This document shows, piece after piece, positions 9,509 through 17,978 of a stretch of 32,438 bases of DNA. The stretch comes from Chloroflexia bacterium (lineage in GTDB: Bacteria > Chloroflexota > Chloroflexia > Thermomicrobiales > UBA6265). The DNA is taken from the NCBI GenBank assembly GCA_013697005.1, contig JACCXM010000129.1:1-32438 (forward strand). Direction: 5' to 3'. The notes under the pieces were generated by a model, which saw nothing but the letters and a program-made list of their open reading frames with translations, was not told the DNA's origin and did no database searches. Made by a program: the position numbers and the translations under genes. Numbering within the stretch: position 1 is the first letter of the stretch; each line of letters starts with the position of its first letter.

Positions 9509-11821
9509 GTGATCGTCGTCAACCCGCGCCTACCCGCCGGAGACTCGATGAATCTGACCAACCGGCTCGGCAGCACCGCTGCCGCGGGCCGACCTGTCGC
9601 ACTGGCGCTCCCACATCCCGTCCCCTCGCCGGAGCTCGCGCGCCTGTTGACGAAAATCCTCCTCATCCTCGGGCTCTTCGTTGCGGCCGGAGCGGCGGGT
9701 CTCGGACTCTATGCGTCATCCCATGCCGGCCGCATCTATGAAGGGGTTCATGTCGCCGGACTGGACATTGGCGGTCTCTCCGCGGCCGATGCCAAGGCCG
9801 ATCTCGACGCCCATTTCGCCACCTATGCAGAAACGCCGCTGACCCTTTCCGCAGGAGAGCAAACCTTCGCGATTACTCCGGCTGCGGCCGGCGCGCGACT
9901 CGATAGTGCGAGTACGGTCGACCACGCCATGGCCTGGGGACGGGAGGGCACGTTCTGGGATCAATCCCGCGCCTGGGCGCGCGCTCTGCTGCACGGCGCG
10001 TCGATTGCCCCGGTCATCTCGCTCGATCCCGATATCGTGCGGAGCAAGATCGCGGCGATCGCGCCGGACGTCGTCAGACCCGCCGTCGACGCGCGCTTGG
10101 CATTCAAGGCATCGGGGCAACCTGAAATCGTTCCCGATTCCACGGGCATTCGCCTCGACTACGTCGCCACCATGGCGGGGCTGACGGAGCGCATCGAAGC
10201 GTTCGCCAGCGATCCTGTTCCGCTGGTGACGCATGAAGACCCCGCGGCGGTGACGACCGCGTCTCTGACGTCCGGTCTCCCCGTGGCGAATGCCACCGTC
10301 GACGCGCCGCTGATTCTTTCCGCGGGCGACAGCTTCTGGCATATCCCGGTCGAAAGCTTGCGGCCACTGATCGCGGTCGATCCCGCCACGGCGAGCCTGC
10401 GCATCGACCGCAGACCGTTGCGCACGCTGGTCGCGGGTCTCGCCACCGAGGTGAATCGCGAGGCCACCGACGCGGGGATCACGGTCGATGGTAACGGCCG
10501 GCTCGCCGTCGTCCCCGCCGTGGCTGCCGGCGAGGTCGATGTCGAGGCGTCGGTCGCCGCGATCGCGGACGGACTCCTCGGCGGAAAAAACGACATCGCT
10601 CTAATCGTGAACGAAACCCCGGCCGCAATCTCGGATGCGTCAGCCGCCGCCGCCGTCGATCGCGGCGAGGACCTGATGGACCCCGGAATTACCCTCTCCT
10701 GGAAAGGCGGCGAAGGGGTGCTCGACCGCGGCGACCTGCTGCGCGCGCTGACCATCAATTCCCATCCTGGCGAGCAGGAACCGTTCACCTTCGGGCTCGA
10801 TCCCGATCTGGTGGGGGAGAGCCTCGGCGTCTACGCCGCGGAGTTCGACATCCCCGTCCAGGATGCGCGCTGGCGCATCATCGAGGGCAAGATTCAGCTT
10901 GCCGTTCCCGAGAGCAAAGGACGCGAGATCAACCTCGATCGCGGGGTGCGCAGCGTCATGACCGCCTTCCTCGAGGAGAAAACGGACGTCACCCTGGAAG
11001 TGCAAACGCTGCTCCCCCGCTGGAAAGGGTCCGATGGCAGCGCCATTACCCTTGGCGACGACATCCTGGGCGAAGGCGGGACATGGTACGGCGATTCCAG
11101 CGATGCCCGCCGCCTGAATGTCGAGCTGGCCTCATCCTATCTGACCGGTTGGCTGGTGCCCCCCGACGGAGTCTTTTCCTACGCCGATAGCGTCGGACTG
11201 ATCACCGAGGAGAACGGCTTCGTCACCGGACTCGGGATCGTCGACGACGGGAAAGGCGGGTTTACCACTGCTCCGGTCACCGGCGGCGGTATCTGTCAGG
11301 TTTCGACGACACTGTTCCAGGCCGCCTTCTGGAGCGGACTCCCGTTCGAAGAGCGGTATCAGCACCCGTACTACCTGCGCACCTACGGTGAGGCCGTGAC
11401 CGGTCTCCCCGGGCTGGACGCCATGGTGAATATCGAGCCGGACTGGCGGATCGACCTGAAGTTCCGGAATACCACGGGGCGCTGGATCGCGGTCATCCTG
11501 ATTCCCGACGGCGCGATGGTCTACGCCCGGATTGTCGGCACCGATCCTGGGTGGGACGTCGTCGTACCCGAGCCGACGATCAGTAACGAGGTCAAAGCCC
11601 CGACCGACATGCGCTACACCGATTCCCCCGAGATGCCGCTCGGGCAAGAACGGCTCGTCGAATCGGCGCAGGATGGTTTCGACGTCCGCATCGACCGCTT
11701 GGTGCGGGACGATGGCAAAGTCATTCTGGAAGATTCGATCTTCAGTTCCTTTGCCCCTTCCCGCAATACCACCATGCGCGGCACCGGGACCGGCGCCGAA
11801 CCAGGAACCGAAACCGGCTGA
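9509..11821 (+). CDS. VanW family protein with YoaR-like putative peptidoglycan-binding region
   Basis: Single N-terminal TM segment; repeated VAGLDIGGLSAADAKADL-type modules; C-terminal GWLVPPDGVFSYADSVGLITEENGF...GGGICQVSTTLFQAAFWSGLPFEERYQHPYYLRTY. Confidence 0.85.
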   Translation: MIVVNPRLPAGDSMNLTNRLGSTAAAGRPVALALPHPVPSPELARLLTKILLILGLFVAAGAAGLGLYASSHAGRIYEGVHVAGLDIGGLSAADAKADLDAHFATYAETPLTLSAGEQTFAITPAAAGARLDSASTVDHAMAWGREGTFWDQSRAWARALLHGASIAPVISLDPDIVRSKIAAIAPDVVRPAVDARLAFKASGQPEIVPDSTGIRLDYVATMAGLTERIEAFASDPVPLVTHEDPAAVTTASLTSGLPVANATVDAPLILSAGDSFWHIPVESLRPLIAVDPATASLRIDRRPLRTLVAGLATEVNREATDAGITVDGNGRLAVVPAVAAGEVDVEASVAAIADGLLGGKNDIALIVNETPAAISDASAAAAVDRGEDLMDPGITLSWKGGEGVLDRGDLLRALTINSHPGEQEPFTFGLDPDLVGESLGVYAAEFDIPVQDARWRIIEGKIQLAVPESKGREINLDRGVRSVMTAFLEEKTDVTLEVQTLLPRWKGSDGSAITLGDDILGEGGTWYGDSSDARRLNVELASSYLTGWLVPPDGVFSYADSVGLITEENGFVTGLGIVDDGKGGFTTAPVTGGGICQVSTTLFQAAFWSGLPFEERYQHPYYLRTYGEAVTGLPGLDAMVNIEPDWRIDLKFRNTTGRWIAVILIPDGAMVYARIVGTDPGWDVVVPEPTISNEVKAPTDMRYTDSPEMPLGQERLVESAQDGFDVRIDRLVRDDGKVILEDSIFSSFAPSRNTTMRGTGTGAEPGTETG

Positions 11822-11880
11822 GCGACGTTTTCACCCCTGCAACAAAGCACACGACGCCACTACTTTTGGAGATCATCATC

Positions 11881-13149
11881 ATGCCCGTCGCTCCGCCAAC
11901 GGAAAACCATAGCCGCCGCGGTCCGGATCGCCGTCTGCTGGCGGCAGGAGTCGTGCTGGCCGCCGCCGCCGGCGTCTGGGCCGGGCAACGCCTGCAGGAA
12001 CAGGCCAAAGCCCCCACCCGCGCCACCGAACCGCCGGCGCTCATCGACTGGCGCGCCGCCCGCGACATGGCCCTGATGATGAGCCGCGACGAGGCGTTAT
12101 CGATGCCCGAGCGGCGTAAGCTCGATGCGGAGTATCGCGATCTCGTTGCCCGCTGCGTCCCGATCGTCAGTGATTACACGGGCGACCAGCTTCCGGACGC
12201 CCCGGAGCGAACCTTTGCCTTCGACCGTGTCGACTGGGTCAATGCCAATATCGACGCCTTCGAACGAATGTTGGCCCCTCTGGACGGCATCCAACTCCTC
12301 GGCGATGCCGCGCAGCGCACGGTCGCCGGGCAGATGATGGGCACGGTCAATCAGAAGATTCTCAGCACCGAGATTGGACTGCTTCTCGGCTACCTGGCTC
12401 GCAAAGTGCTCGGTCAGTACGATCTGACCCTCCTCGGCCGCGAGCCGATGAACCCCGGTCGTCTCTATTATGTCCACCCCAATATTCAGGCCGCGGAACG
12501 CAGCTTGAATCTGCCCAGCGCCGACTTCCGCATGTGGCTGGCCCTGCATGAAACGACGCATGCCTTCGAGTTCGAGGCCCACCCCTGGCTGCGCGACCAT
12601 TTCAACGGGATGCTGGAGCGTTACTTCGGGTTTCTGCGCGAGGATGCGGTCGCCCTGCGCAGCCAGGGTCTCGGCGGTCTGCGGCTGTACATCGACCGTA
12701 TCCGCACCGGCGGCGGCGATTCCGGGAGCTGGCTGGAATCGCTGATGAATGCCGAGCAGCGTGCCCTCTTCTCCGCCATGCAGGCCACGATGTGTATCGT
12801 CGAGGGGTACTCCAACCACGTCATGAACGCCGTCGGCCGCGATCTGTTGCCCAATTACGCGCTCATTTCGCGCCGCTTCGCGCAGCGCCTGGAGCAGCGC
12901 TCACAGGCGGATCGGTTGTTGGCGAAACTGACCGGACTCGACGTCAAGATGGAGCAGTACCGGCTGGGTGAGCAATTCATCGACCGCGTCGTGGGTGAGC
13001 GCGGCCACAGTTTTGCCCGCCGCGTCTGGGATGGCCCGGACTCCATGCCGACGATGGCCGAGATTCGCCAACCGGACCTCTGGTTGGCGCGCATCGATCA
13101 TCGTGACGGCCGCATCCCAGTGGCGGCATCAATGCTTGCCGCTGGCTAA
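11881..13149 (+). CDS. Zinc-dependent metalloprotease, DUF2342 / coenzyme-F420-biosynthesis-associated family
   Basis: YYVHPNIQAAERSLNLPSADFRMWLALHETTHAFEFEAHPWLRDHFNGMLERYF; ATG at 11881 with GGAG upstream. Confidence 0.8.
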   Translation: MPVAPPTENHSRRGPDRRLLAAGVVLAAAAGVWAGQRLQEQAKAPTRATEPPALIDWRAARDMALMMSRDEALSMPERRKLDAEYRDLVARCVPIVSDYTGDQLPDAPERTFAFDRVDWVNANIDAFERMLAPLDGIQLLGDAAQRTVAGQMMGTVNQKILSTEIGLLLGYLARKVLGQYDLTLLGREPMNPGRLYYVHPNIQAAERSLNLPSADFRMWLALHETTHAFEFEAHPWLRDHFNGMLERYFGFLREDAVALRSQGLGGLRLYIDRIRTGGGDSGSWLESLMNAEQRALFSAMQATMCIVEGYSNHVMNAVGRDLLPNYALISRRFAQRLEQRSQADRLLAKLTGLDVKMEQYRLGEQFIDRVVGERGHSFARRVWDGPDSMPTMAEIRQPDLWLARIDHRDGRIPVAASMLAAG

Positions 13150-13165
13150 TGACGTTCGGACGGCT

Positions 13166-13636
13166 ATGGGTTGCCAGGAATGCGGCGCTGACGTCCCCGA
13201 TGCGGAGACATGCCTCGACTATTTCCATGCCCTTTTCGCGGCCGAGGTCGACAACGACGAGCTGCGCCGGATGCACGGCCTGACGTTACTCACCTATAAC
13301 CTGCAGCATCCGTCGCTGTCCAAACCGTGGTATCAGCTTTTTGGGGCCGAAGTGATGCGGCGCGTTTTCGTGCGGGGCGAAAACTGGAGCGACGCCCTAA
13401 TGGAGACCCATCCCCGCGGTGTCGGTCGCCAGCAAGCAGATGCCGCCGTGGCGCGCCTCAAAACTGGCGGTCCTTCAGTCATGCCGGACTGGGTCATCAC
13501 GCGGCCAGTTCCCGGCGAATTGACGGTAACGTGCGTCGACCTGGCGTCGGTGGAGAGCCAGGGTGACATGGTCACGGCTTGGGCGCGCTCAGTCGCGGCG
13601 CATCGCTATCTTGGTCGAGAACGGGACCAGATCTGA
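13166..13636 (+). CDS. DUF5946-like small protein
   Basis: MGCQECGADVPDAETCLDYFHALFAAEVDNDELRRMHGLTLLTYNLQHPSLSKPWYQLFG. ATG at 13166 is in frame with ORF 12968..13636 and follows the upstream stop. Confidence 0.65.
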   Translation: MGCQECGADVPDAETCLDYFHALFAAEVDNDELRRMHGLTLLTYNLQHPSLSKPWYQLFGAEVMRRVFVRGENWSDALMETHPRGVGRQQADAAVARLKTGGPSVMPDWVITRPVPGELTVTCVDLASVESQGDMVTAWARSVAAHRYLGRERDQI

Positions 13637-13668
13637 TCGCGGTCTGCGTCCAGGTGGAAAGACACCCC

Positions 13669-14238
13669 ATGGCGTCCGCGCCCAGGCTCGTGACCGAGCG
13701 GCTCATCCTCCGCCTTGCCGAGGCCAACGACGTCCCGTCGCTGATCCACTTCTTCACGGCGAACGCCGGCCATTTCGCGCCGACCTCACCGCTCCTCCCA
13801 CCCGGCTTCCTGACCGGGGCGTATTGGCGCGATCAGGTAGTCCGCAATCGCGACGATTTCGACGCGGGCCGGGCGGTAAAGTTTTTTCTCTTTCTCCGTG
13901 ATGACCCGGACGTCGTCATCGGTGGGCTCAGTCTCAACACCATCGTACGCGGGGCCGCCTATTCCTGCGATCTGGGGTACTCACTCGCCGCCGACCGGCA
14001 AGGGCAGGGTCTGATGAGCGAGGCCGTGGCTGCCGCGATTCGCTATGCATTCGATGAGCTTCATCTGCACCGGGTGAAAGCGGCCTACCTTCCCAGCAAC
14101 GAGCGGAGCGGCCGCCTGCTGCGCCGGCTCGGCTTCGTCGTCGAGGGTTACGCACGCGACTATCTGCTGATCCAGGGACGCTGGCAGGATCAGGTACTGG
14201 TTGGACTGACGAATCCGGAGTGGCGAGCCCCAGAATGA
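13669..14238 (+). CDS. GNAT N-acetyltransferase, RimJ/RimL-like
   Basis: APRLVTERLILRLAEANDVPSLIHFF...VIGGLSLNTIVRGAAYSCDLGYSLAADRQGQGLMSEAVAAAIRYAFDELHLHRVKAAYLPSNERSGRLLRRLGFVVEGYARDYLLIQGRWQD. Confidence 0.92.
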   Translation: MASAPRLVTERLILRLAEANDVPSLIHFFTANAGHFAPTSPLLPPGFLTGAYWRDQVVRNRDDFDAGRAVKFFLFLRDDPDVVIGGLSLNTIVRGAAYSCDLGYSLAADRQGQGLMSEAVAAAIRYAFDELHLHRVKAAYLPSNERSGRLLRRLGFVVEGYARDYLLIQGRWQDQVLVGLTNPEWRAPE

Positions 14239-14259
14239 GAGCGAGTGGGGGTGACCGGA

Positions 14260-14568
14260 CTATGCACTGCGAACGGCGGCGCGGGCGTAGATCACGTCAC
14301 CCAAGGCAGTGAAGTGGGGTTCTGGATACTGCACGCCACTGTCCGCGAACGTGGCCAGGATGGCGGCGATCGCTTCTTCGGCGTTGGCGGCCGCTTCGGC
14401 GCGAGTTGTGCCGTGAGTGCGGCACCCTCGGATATCGGGCACGGTGGCGACGAAAATGCCGTCCCGCTCATCCCACTCGATCACCACGGCATAGGGCCTC
14501 GCGGCCTCGTAGTCCTCTTGAGTCATTTGGGCGTTTGGGTCGAGGTCGTTGTGTGCGTATCGGTTCAT
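14260..14568 (-). CDS. hicB: HicB-family antitoxin
   Basis: YAVVIEWDERDGIFVATVPDIRGCRTHGTTRAEAAANAEEAIAAIL (HicB-like fold); 4-bp overlap with the upstream hicA-like ORF. Confidence 0.85.
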   Translation of the reverse strand: MNRYAHNDLDPNAQMTQEDYEAARPYAVVIEWDERDGIFVATVPDIRGCRTHGTTRAEAAANAEEAIAAILATFADSGVQYPEPHFTALGDVIYARAAVRSA

Positions 14569-14786
14569 GACTGGCGCTCATCATCTCTGTCGCGGATCGC
14601 CGCGATGGCGTCGCGGACAGTATCTTCCTGATAGTACCGCGCATCGTCGCCATCCCCCAGCGCGAGGTTCACGGTGATATCGCGGTAGCGCTCGTGTTGC
14701 CAGATGACTTGGCTGCCCTTCTGCCGGGCCGGCCGGAAGCCAGTTTTGCGCAGGTCGGCCTTGAGGTGGCGGCTCTTACGCGGCAT
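14565..14786 (-). CDS. hicA: HicA-family toxin (catalytic His position appears to be Gln)
   Basis: LKADLRKTGFRPARQKGSQVIWQHERYRDITVNLALGDGDDARYYQEDTVRDAI; partner hicB immediately downstream. Confidence 0.75.
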   Translation of the reverse strand: MPRKSRHLKADLRKTGFRPARQKGSQVIWQHERYRDITVNLALGDGDDARYYQEDTVRDAIAAIRDRDDERQS

Positions 14787-14942
14787 GCGCGAGCCGGTAT
14801 GTCACGAGCGATTCCCCGTGTCCCACACTGTTCCCGGTATTGGGCATGAGACAGGAGACGTACCGGCACTCGCAATCATAGCCCCAAGCCAGGTGATATC
14901 CTCTCAGACCAACAACACGCGACGAAAACTCCAGGTGTCCAG

Positions 14943-14971
14943 TTGACATCCGGGCATCTCACCCTTACTCT
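14943..14971 (+). promoter_or_regulatory. Sigma70-like promoter for ABC exporter leader
   Basis: TTGACA (14943-14948), 17-nt spacer, TACTCT (14966-14971). Confidence 0.55.
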
Positions 14972-15020
14972 GTCATCCGGCCTCGATGTGGGGCTCGTGT
15001 CTCGATTCGGGAGACAGGCG

Positions 15021-15149
15021 ATGGAGCGGTTCTTGACCAACACCGGGCTTTCCGGCCGCTACAGCGGTCGGCCCGCGGTGTGCCCACGCGTGTGGGGCAT
15101 TGCGCCCGGCGCTAATGGTCGGATTCTGCCTGTCGGCGGGGAGACGTGA
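15021..15149 (+). CDS. Candidate 42-aa leader peptide within the attenuator leader
   Basis: MERFLTNTGLSGRYSGRPAVCPRVWGIAPGANGRILPVGGET; GGGAG is located upstream of the ATG. It overlaps the anti-terminator segments. Confidence 0.35.
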   Translation: MERFLTNTGLSGRYSGRPAVCPRVWGIAPGANGRILPVGGET

Positions 15150-15208
15150 GCGGATAGCGTCACGCAGCACTTCCCACCGCGGGCCGAGGATCAACCTCTC
15201 GCCCGCGG
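15040..15208 (+). promoter_or_regulatory. Attenuator-type structured leader: alternative hairpin / anti-terminator / terminator
   Basis: Hairpin ACACCGGG-(CTTT)-CCGGCCGC-TACA-GCGGTCGG-CCCG-(CG)-GTGT (15040-15081). Its 3' arm TCGGCCCGCGGTG (15068-15080) is perfectly complementary to CACCGCGGGCCGA (15175-15187), the terminator 5' arm. Confidence 0.75.
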
Positions 15209-15216
15209 TTCTTTTT
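15177..15216 (+). terminator. Rho-independent terminator (attenuator) upstream of ABC exporter
   Basis: CCGCGGGC-c-GAGG-atcaa-CCTC-tc-GCCCGCGG followed by TTCTTTTTT. Confidence 0.85.
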
Positions 15217-15267
15217 TGCCCGCATCAACCCGAGAGCGCTCACGAGAGACGACAGAAAGGGACGATC

Positions 15268-16170
15268 ATGGTTGCGACACTCGAACGGCCATCGCCAGAA
15301 CACCGTATTAATACCGAGACCGAGATCGGCAGCGCGATCGTTATGAGCCGCGTCATCGAACCGGCGGCGATCGTCGAACACGTCTCCAAGGTTTTCATCC
15401 AGCGTCCCCTGTTCCGGCGTGGCGCCGTCAAAGAAGTGCGCGCCGTCGACGATGTCTCGTTTGCGGTCGGCCGCAACGAGATCTTCGGCATCCTGGGCGC
15501 CAATGGCTCCGGAAAGTCGACGCTGATCCGCATGCTCTCGACGCTGCTGATTCCCGATTCGGGACGGGTCGAGGTCTTCGGCTACGACGTGCGCCGTGAC
15601 GAAGCGCAGGTAAAACGGCTGATCAACCGCGTCTCGGTCGAGGCTTCGTTTTTCAAGAAGCTTTCACCGGGCGAAAACCTGGCCTACGCCCTGCGCCTCT
15701 ATGGACGCAGCGGACCAGCAGTGCGGACCGAAACCTACGCGGTATTGGAGCGGCTGGGGATCGCGCGCGACAAGGTGAGCGAGCCGCTGGAGCAGTTGTC
15801 GCGGGGAATGCAGCAGAAGGTCGCCATTGCCCGCGCCCTGCTGACGTCGCCGGTGCTGCTGCAGCTCGACGAGCCGACAACCGGGCTCGATCCGCGCTCC
15901 AAGCTCGATGTGCAGGGTTTCGTGCGTGAGCTGCGCCACGGCCACGATGCGACGATTCTGCTCTGCACCCACGACATGGCCGAGGCGGAAGCCCTCTGCG
16001 ATCGCGTGGCCATTCTCGAGAAAGGCAAACTGGTTGCACTCGACACGGTCGACGGTTTGAAGCGACGGTTCGGCGCCGAGATGGGCATGCGCGACCCATC
16101 CCTGGAAGAAATCTTCATTCACTTGACGGGCCGATCGCTGGCAGAAGATACGGAGGATGACAACGAATGA
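15268..16170 (+). CDS. ABC transporter ATP-binding protein (ABC-2/drug-exporter type)
   Basis: GILGANGSGKSTLIRML (Walker A), LSRGMQQKVAIARALL (signature), VLLQLDEPTTGLDP (Walker B); MVATLERP start at 15268 with a purine-rich RBS. Confidence 0.92.
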   Translation: MVATLERPSPEHRINTETEIGSAIVMSRVIEPAAIVEHVSKVFIQRPLFRRGAVKEVRAVDDVSFAVGRNEIFGILGANGSGKSTLIRMLSTLLIPDSGRVEVFGYDVRRDEAQVKRLINRVSVEASFFKKLSPGENLAYALRLYGRSGPAVRTETYAVLERLGIARDKVSEPLEQLSRGMQQKVAIARALLTSPVLLQLDEPTTGLDPRSKLDVQGFVRELRHGHDATILLCTHDMAEAEALCDRVAILEKGKLVALDTVDGLKRRFGAEMGMRDPSLEEIFIHLTGRSLAEDTEDDNE

Positions 16171-17033
16171 ACCAATCGTTAGGTCCGGCGCAGCGCACGC
16201 TGCCAGGGGCCGGAATCTGGTGGGAGACCCGTGCCTCGTTGGCGTTTGTCGAACGCAACCTCTACCTGGTGCGCCGCTACTGGCATCTGGAGCTTGCCTT
16301 CCTGATTTTCAACGTCGCCTCGGCGATGAGCGTGCTCTATATCGGTGAAGCGCAGATGCAGTCCGGTGGCGGCACCGGTGAGGGCCGGTTCGATCTGGTG
16401 CTCTATCTCGGCATCGGCACCGTGGTCTGGGCCTACCTGCGCGCGGTCTTCTCCAACGTCGGCGAGATGGTCGCCTGGGAGCGCTGGGAAGGAACGATCG
16501 AGTACACGATGATGGCGCCGATCTCGCGGTTGGCGCACATGCTCGGGGTCTCGCTGTTCAGCATCGTCTACGGGCTGATTCGCTCGGCGCTGTTGCTCGG
16601 CGTGCTCGCGCTGTTCTTCAGCGTCGATTTGAGCAACGCCAATCTCGGGGGGGCGGCGGTGATTCTACTCGTAGGCAGCATCAGCTTCCTCGGTTTCGGC
16701 ATCATGGCGGCGGTGCTGCCGCTCCTCTTTCCGGAGCGAGGCGAGGAAATGACCTTCGTCATCTCCTCGATCCTGCTGCTGGTGTCGGGGGTTTACTATC
16801 CGATCTCGGTGCTCCCCGATTGGATGGAACCACTGGCCACGATCTCCCCGGCAACCTATGTGCTGGAAGGCATGCGCGCCGCGCTGCTCGATGGCACCCC
16901 GACAATGGCGCTCGGCCCGTCCATTCTGCCGATTTCGATTCTCGGTGTGGTGACACTCCCGATCGGGATCGCCATCTTCGGCTGGGGCGAACGCTACGCC
17001 AAGCGGACAGGCCGTCTGAAGCGAAGTGGATGA
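16167..17033 (+). CDS. ABC-2 type transporter permease
   Basis: Multiple TM segments; ATGA overlap with the ATPase gene; SSILLLVSGVYYPISVLPDWMEPLATISPATYVLEGMRAALLDG. Confidence 0.9.
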   Translation: MNQSLGPAQRTLPGAGIWWETRASLAFVERNLYLVRRYWHLELAFLIFNVASAMSVLYIGEAQMQSGGGTGEGRFDLVLYLGIGTVVWAYLRAVFSNVGEMVAWERWEGTIEYTMMAPISRLAHMLGVSLFSIVYGLIRSALLLGVLALFFSVDLSNANLGGAAVILLVGSISFLGFGIMAAVLPLLFPERGEEMTFVISSILLLVSGVYYPISVLPDWMEPLATISPATYVLEGMRAALLDGTPTMALGPSILPISILGVVTLPIGIAIFGWGERYAKRTGRLKRSG

Positions 17034-17070
17034 ACGAGACGCGTCACGCATCCGCCGTGCTGGCGCGGGC

Positions 17071-17372
17071 GTATACTGAGCAGCACAGGTTGGTTCGCAT
17101 CCGGTCCTCGCACTGCCGGAGTTCGCGTTTCGGTGCGGTGACAGCGAGTCACCGTTCATCCCCTTCGAACCATCCTGGCGTGTCCGGTCGTTGCCCCCGC
17201 TACTCCGGCCCGCACCAGGCCCTGGTGCGCAGACCGTATGCCATAGCCCCGGTCTCCCCGGTGCAGTGGCCGCCGTCGGTCGACGGTTCACGTCCGAACT
17301 CACGTCGCGTATCGACCCCGCATCTTGGACCCGGTCGTCGTCATCGCGTTATACCATCGAGGAGCACGGCTG
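17071..17372 (+). promoter_or_regulatory. Candidate structured 5' leader upstream of a small hypothetical gene
   Basis: TATACT -10-like box at 17071, then long-range stem AGGTTGGTTCG (17087-17097)/CGAACCATCCT (17166-17176, one T-T mismatch) enclosing hairpin CGGTGAC-AGCGA-GTCACCG (17136-17154). Further hairpins: CGCACCAG-GCC-CTGGTGCG (17211-17229) and CCGTC-GGTC-GACGG (about 17272-17285). Confidence 0.45.
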
Positions 17373-17855
17373 ATGAACACGTCACAGGGGAACTCGAGTC
17401 CCGCAATCAATCCGCGGGAACTGGCCCGGGACTACGATCGGTTTATTTCGGCGCGCTGGCGGGGAGAGGACGAGACCGCCGATACCTTCGCGTCCTGGAT
17501 CGAAGCGCATTGGACGGGGCAGGCGCCATCTGAGCCGGACGATCCCCCAGAAGGGGCTAGCGTCCTCGGGAACGCCGGCGCCGGCATCCGCTGGTACGCC
17601 CGCGGCGGCTATGTGTTCGGCTATGCATCCCCCGGCAGCCAGGGCTGCTATCGCATTGCCGCGACCGAAACCGCGCCCGCCCTCACCGCTCCGTGGGACC
17701 CGGAACCTCAATTAGACGCTACGGCCGACCATCTGTTGCGCCAGACACCGGTGCGTGCGCGCCAATCACGCGCGGCCAAAGCTGACCGCACGCTCGCGGT
17801 TCTCGACACCGGAATTCAGGGCGAATCCAAGAATGGCCGGGTTCACGAGCATTGA
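17373..17855 (+). CDS. Hypothetical protein (160 aa)
   Basis: MNTSQGNSSPAINPRELARDYDRFISARWRGEDETADTFASWIEAHW; GAGGAG upstream; no family recognised. Confidence 0.55.
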   Translation: MNTSQGNSSPAINPRELARDYDRFISARWRGEDETADTFASWIEAHWTGQAPSEPDDPPEGASVLGNAGAGIRWYARGGYVFGYASPGSQGCYRIAATETAPALTAPWDPEPQLDATADHLLRQTPVRARQSRAAKADRTLAVLDTGIQGESKNGRVHEH

Positions 17856-17890
17856 TCACCCCGCGGACCTGACGCATCCCCGCCTCTGAG

Positions 17891-17933
17891 AAACCCTCAC
17901 CCCAACCCCTCTCCCTGTGCGCAGGGCGAGGGG
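17891..17933. repeat. Dispersed-type intergenic palindrome (CCCTCACCCCAACCCCTCTCCC...GGGCGAGGGG)
   Basis: Stem CCCCTC-t-CCCTG / CAGGG-c-GAGGGG, loop TGCG (17906-17933). The motif resembles REP-like sequences common in GC-rich bacteria. Confidence 0.7.
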
Positions 17934-17978
17934 ATCGTTTTGGGGGCAGAGTCGCTTCCATGGCCGAGACGTTCCTTG

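Noticed and set aside
17891-17933. CCCTCACCCC...GAGGGG palindrome as a CRISPR or novel element
   Set aside because: Single copy in the window and typical of common REP-like intergenic palindromes; no spacer/repeat periodicity. No CRISPR array was seen anywhere in the window.
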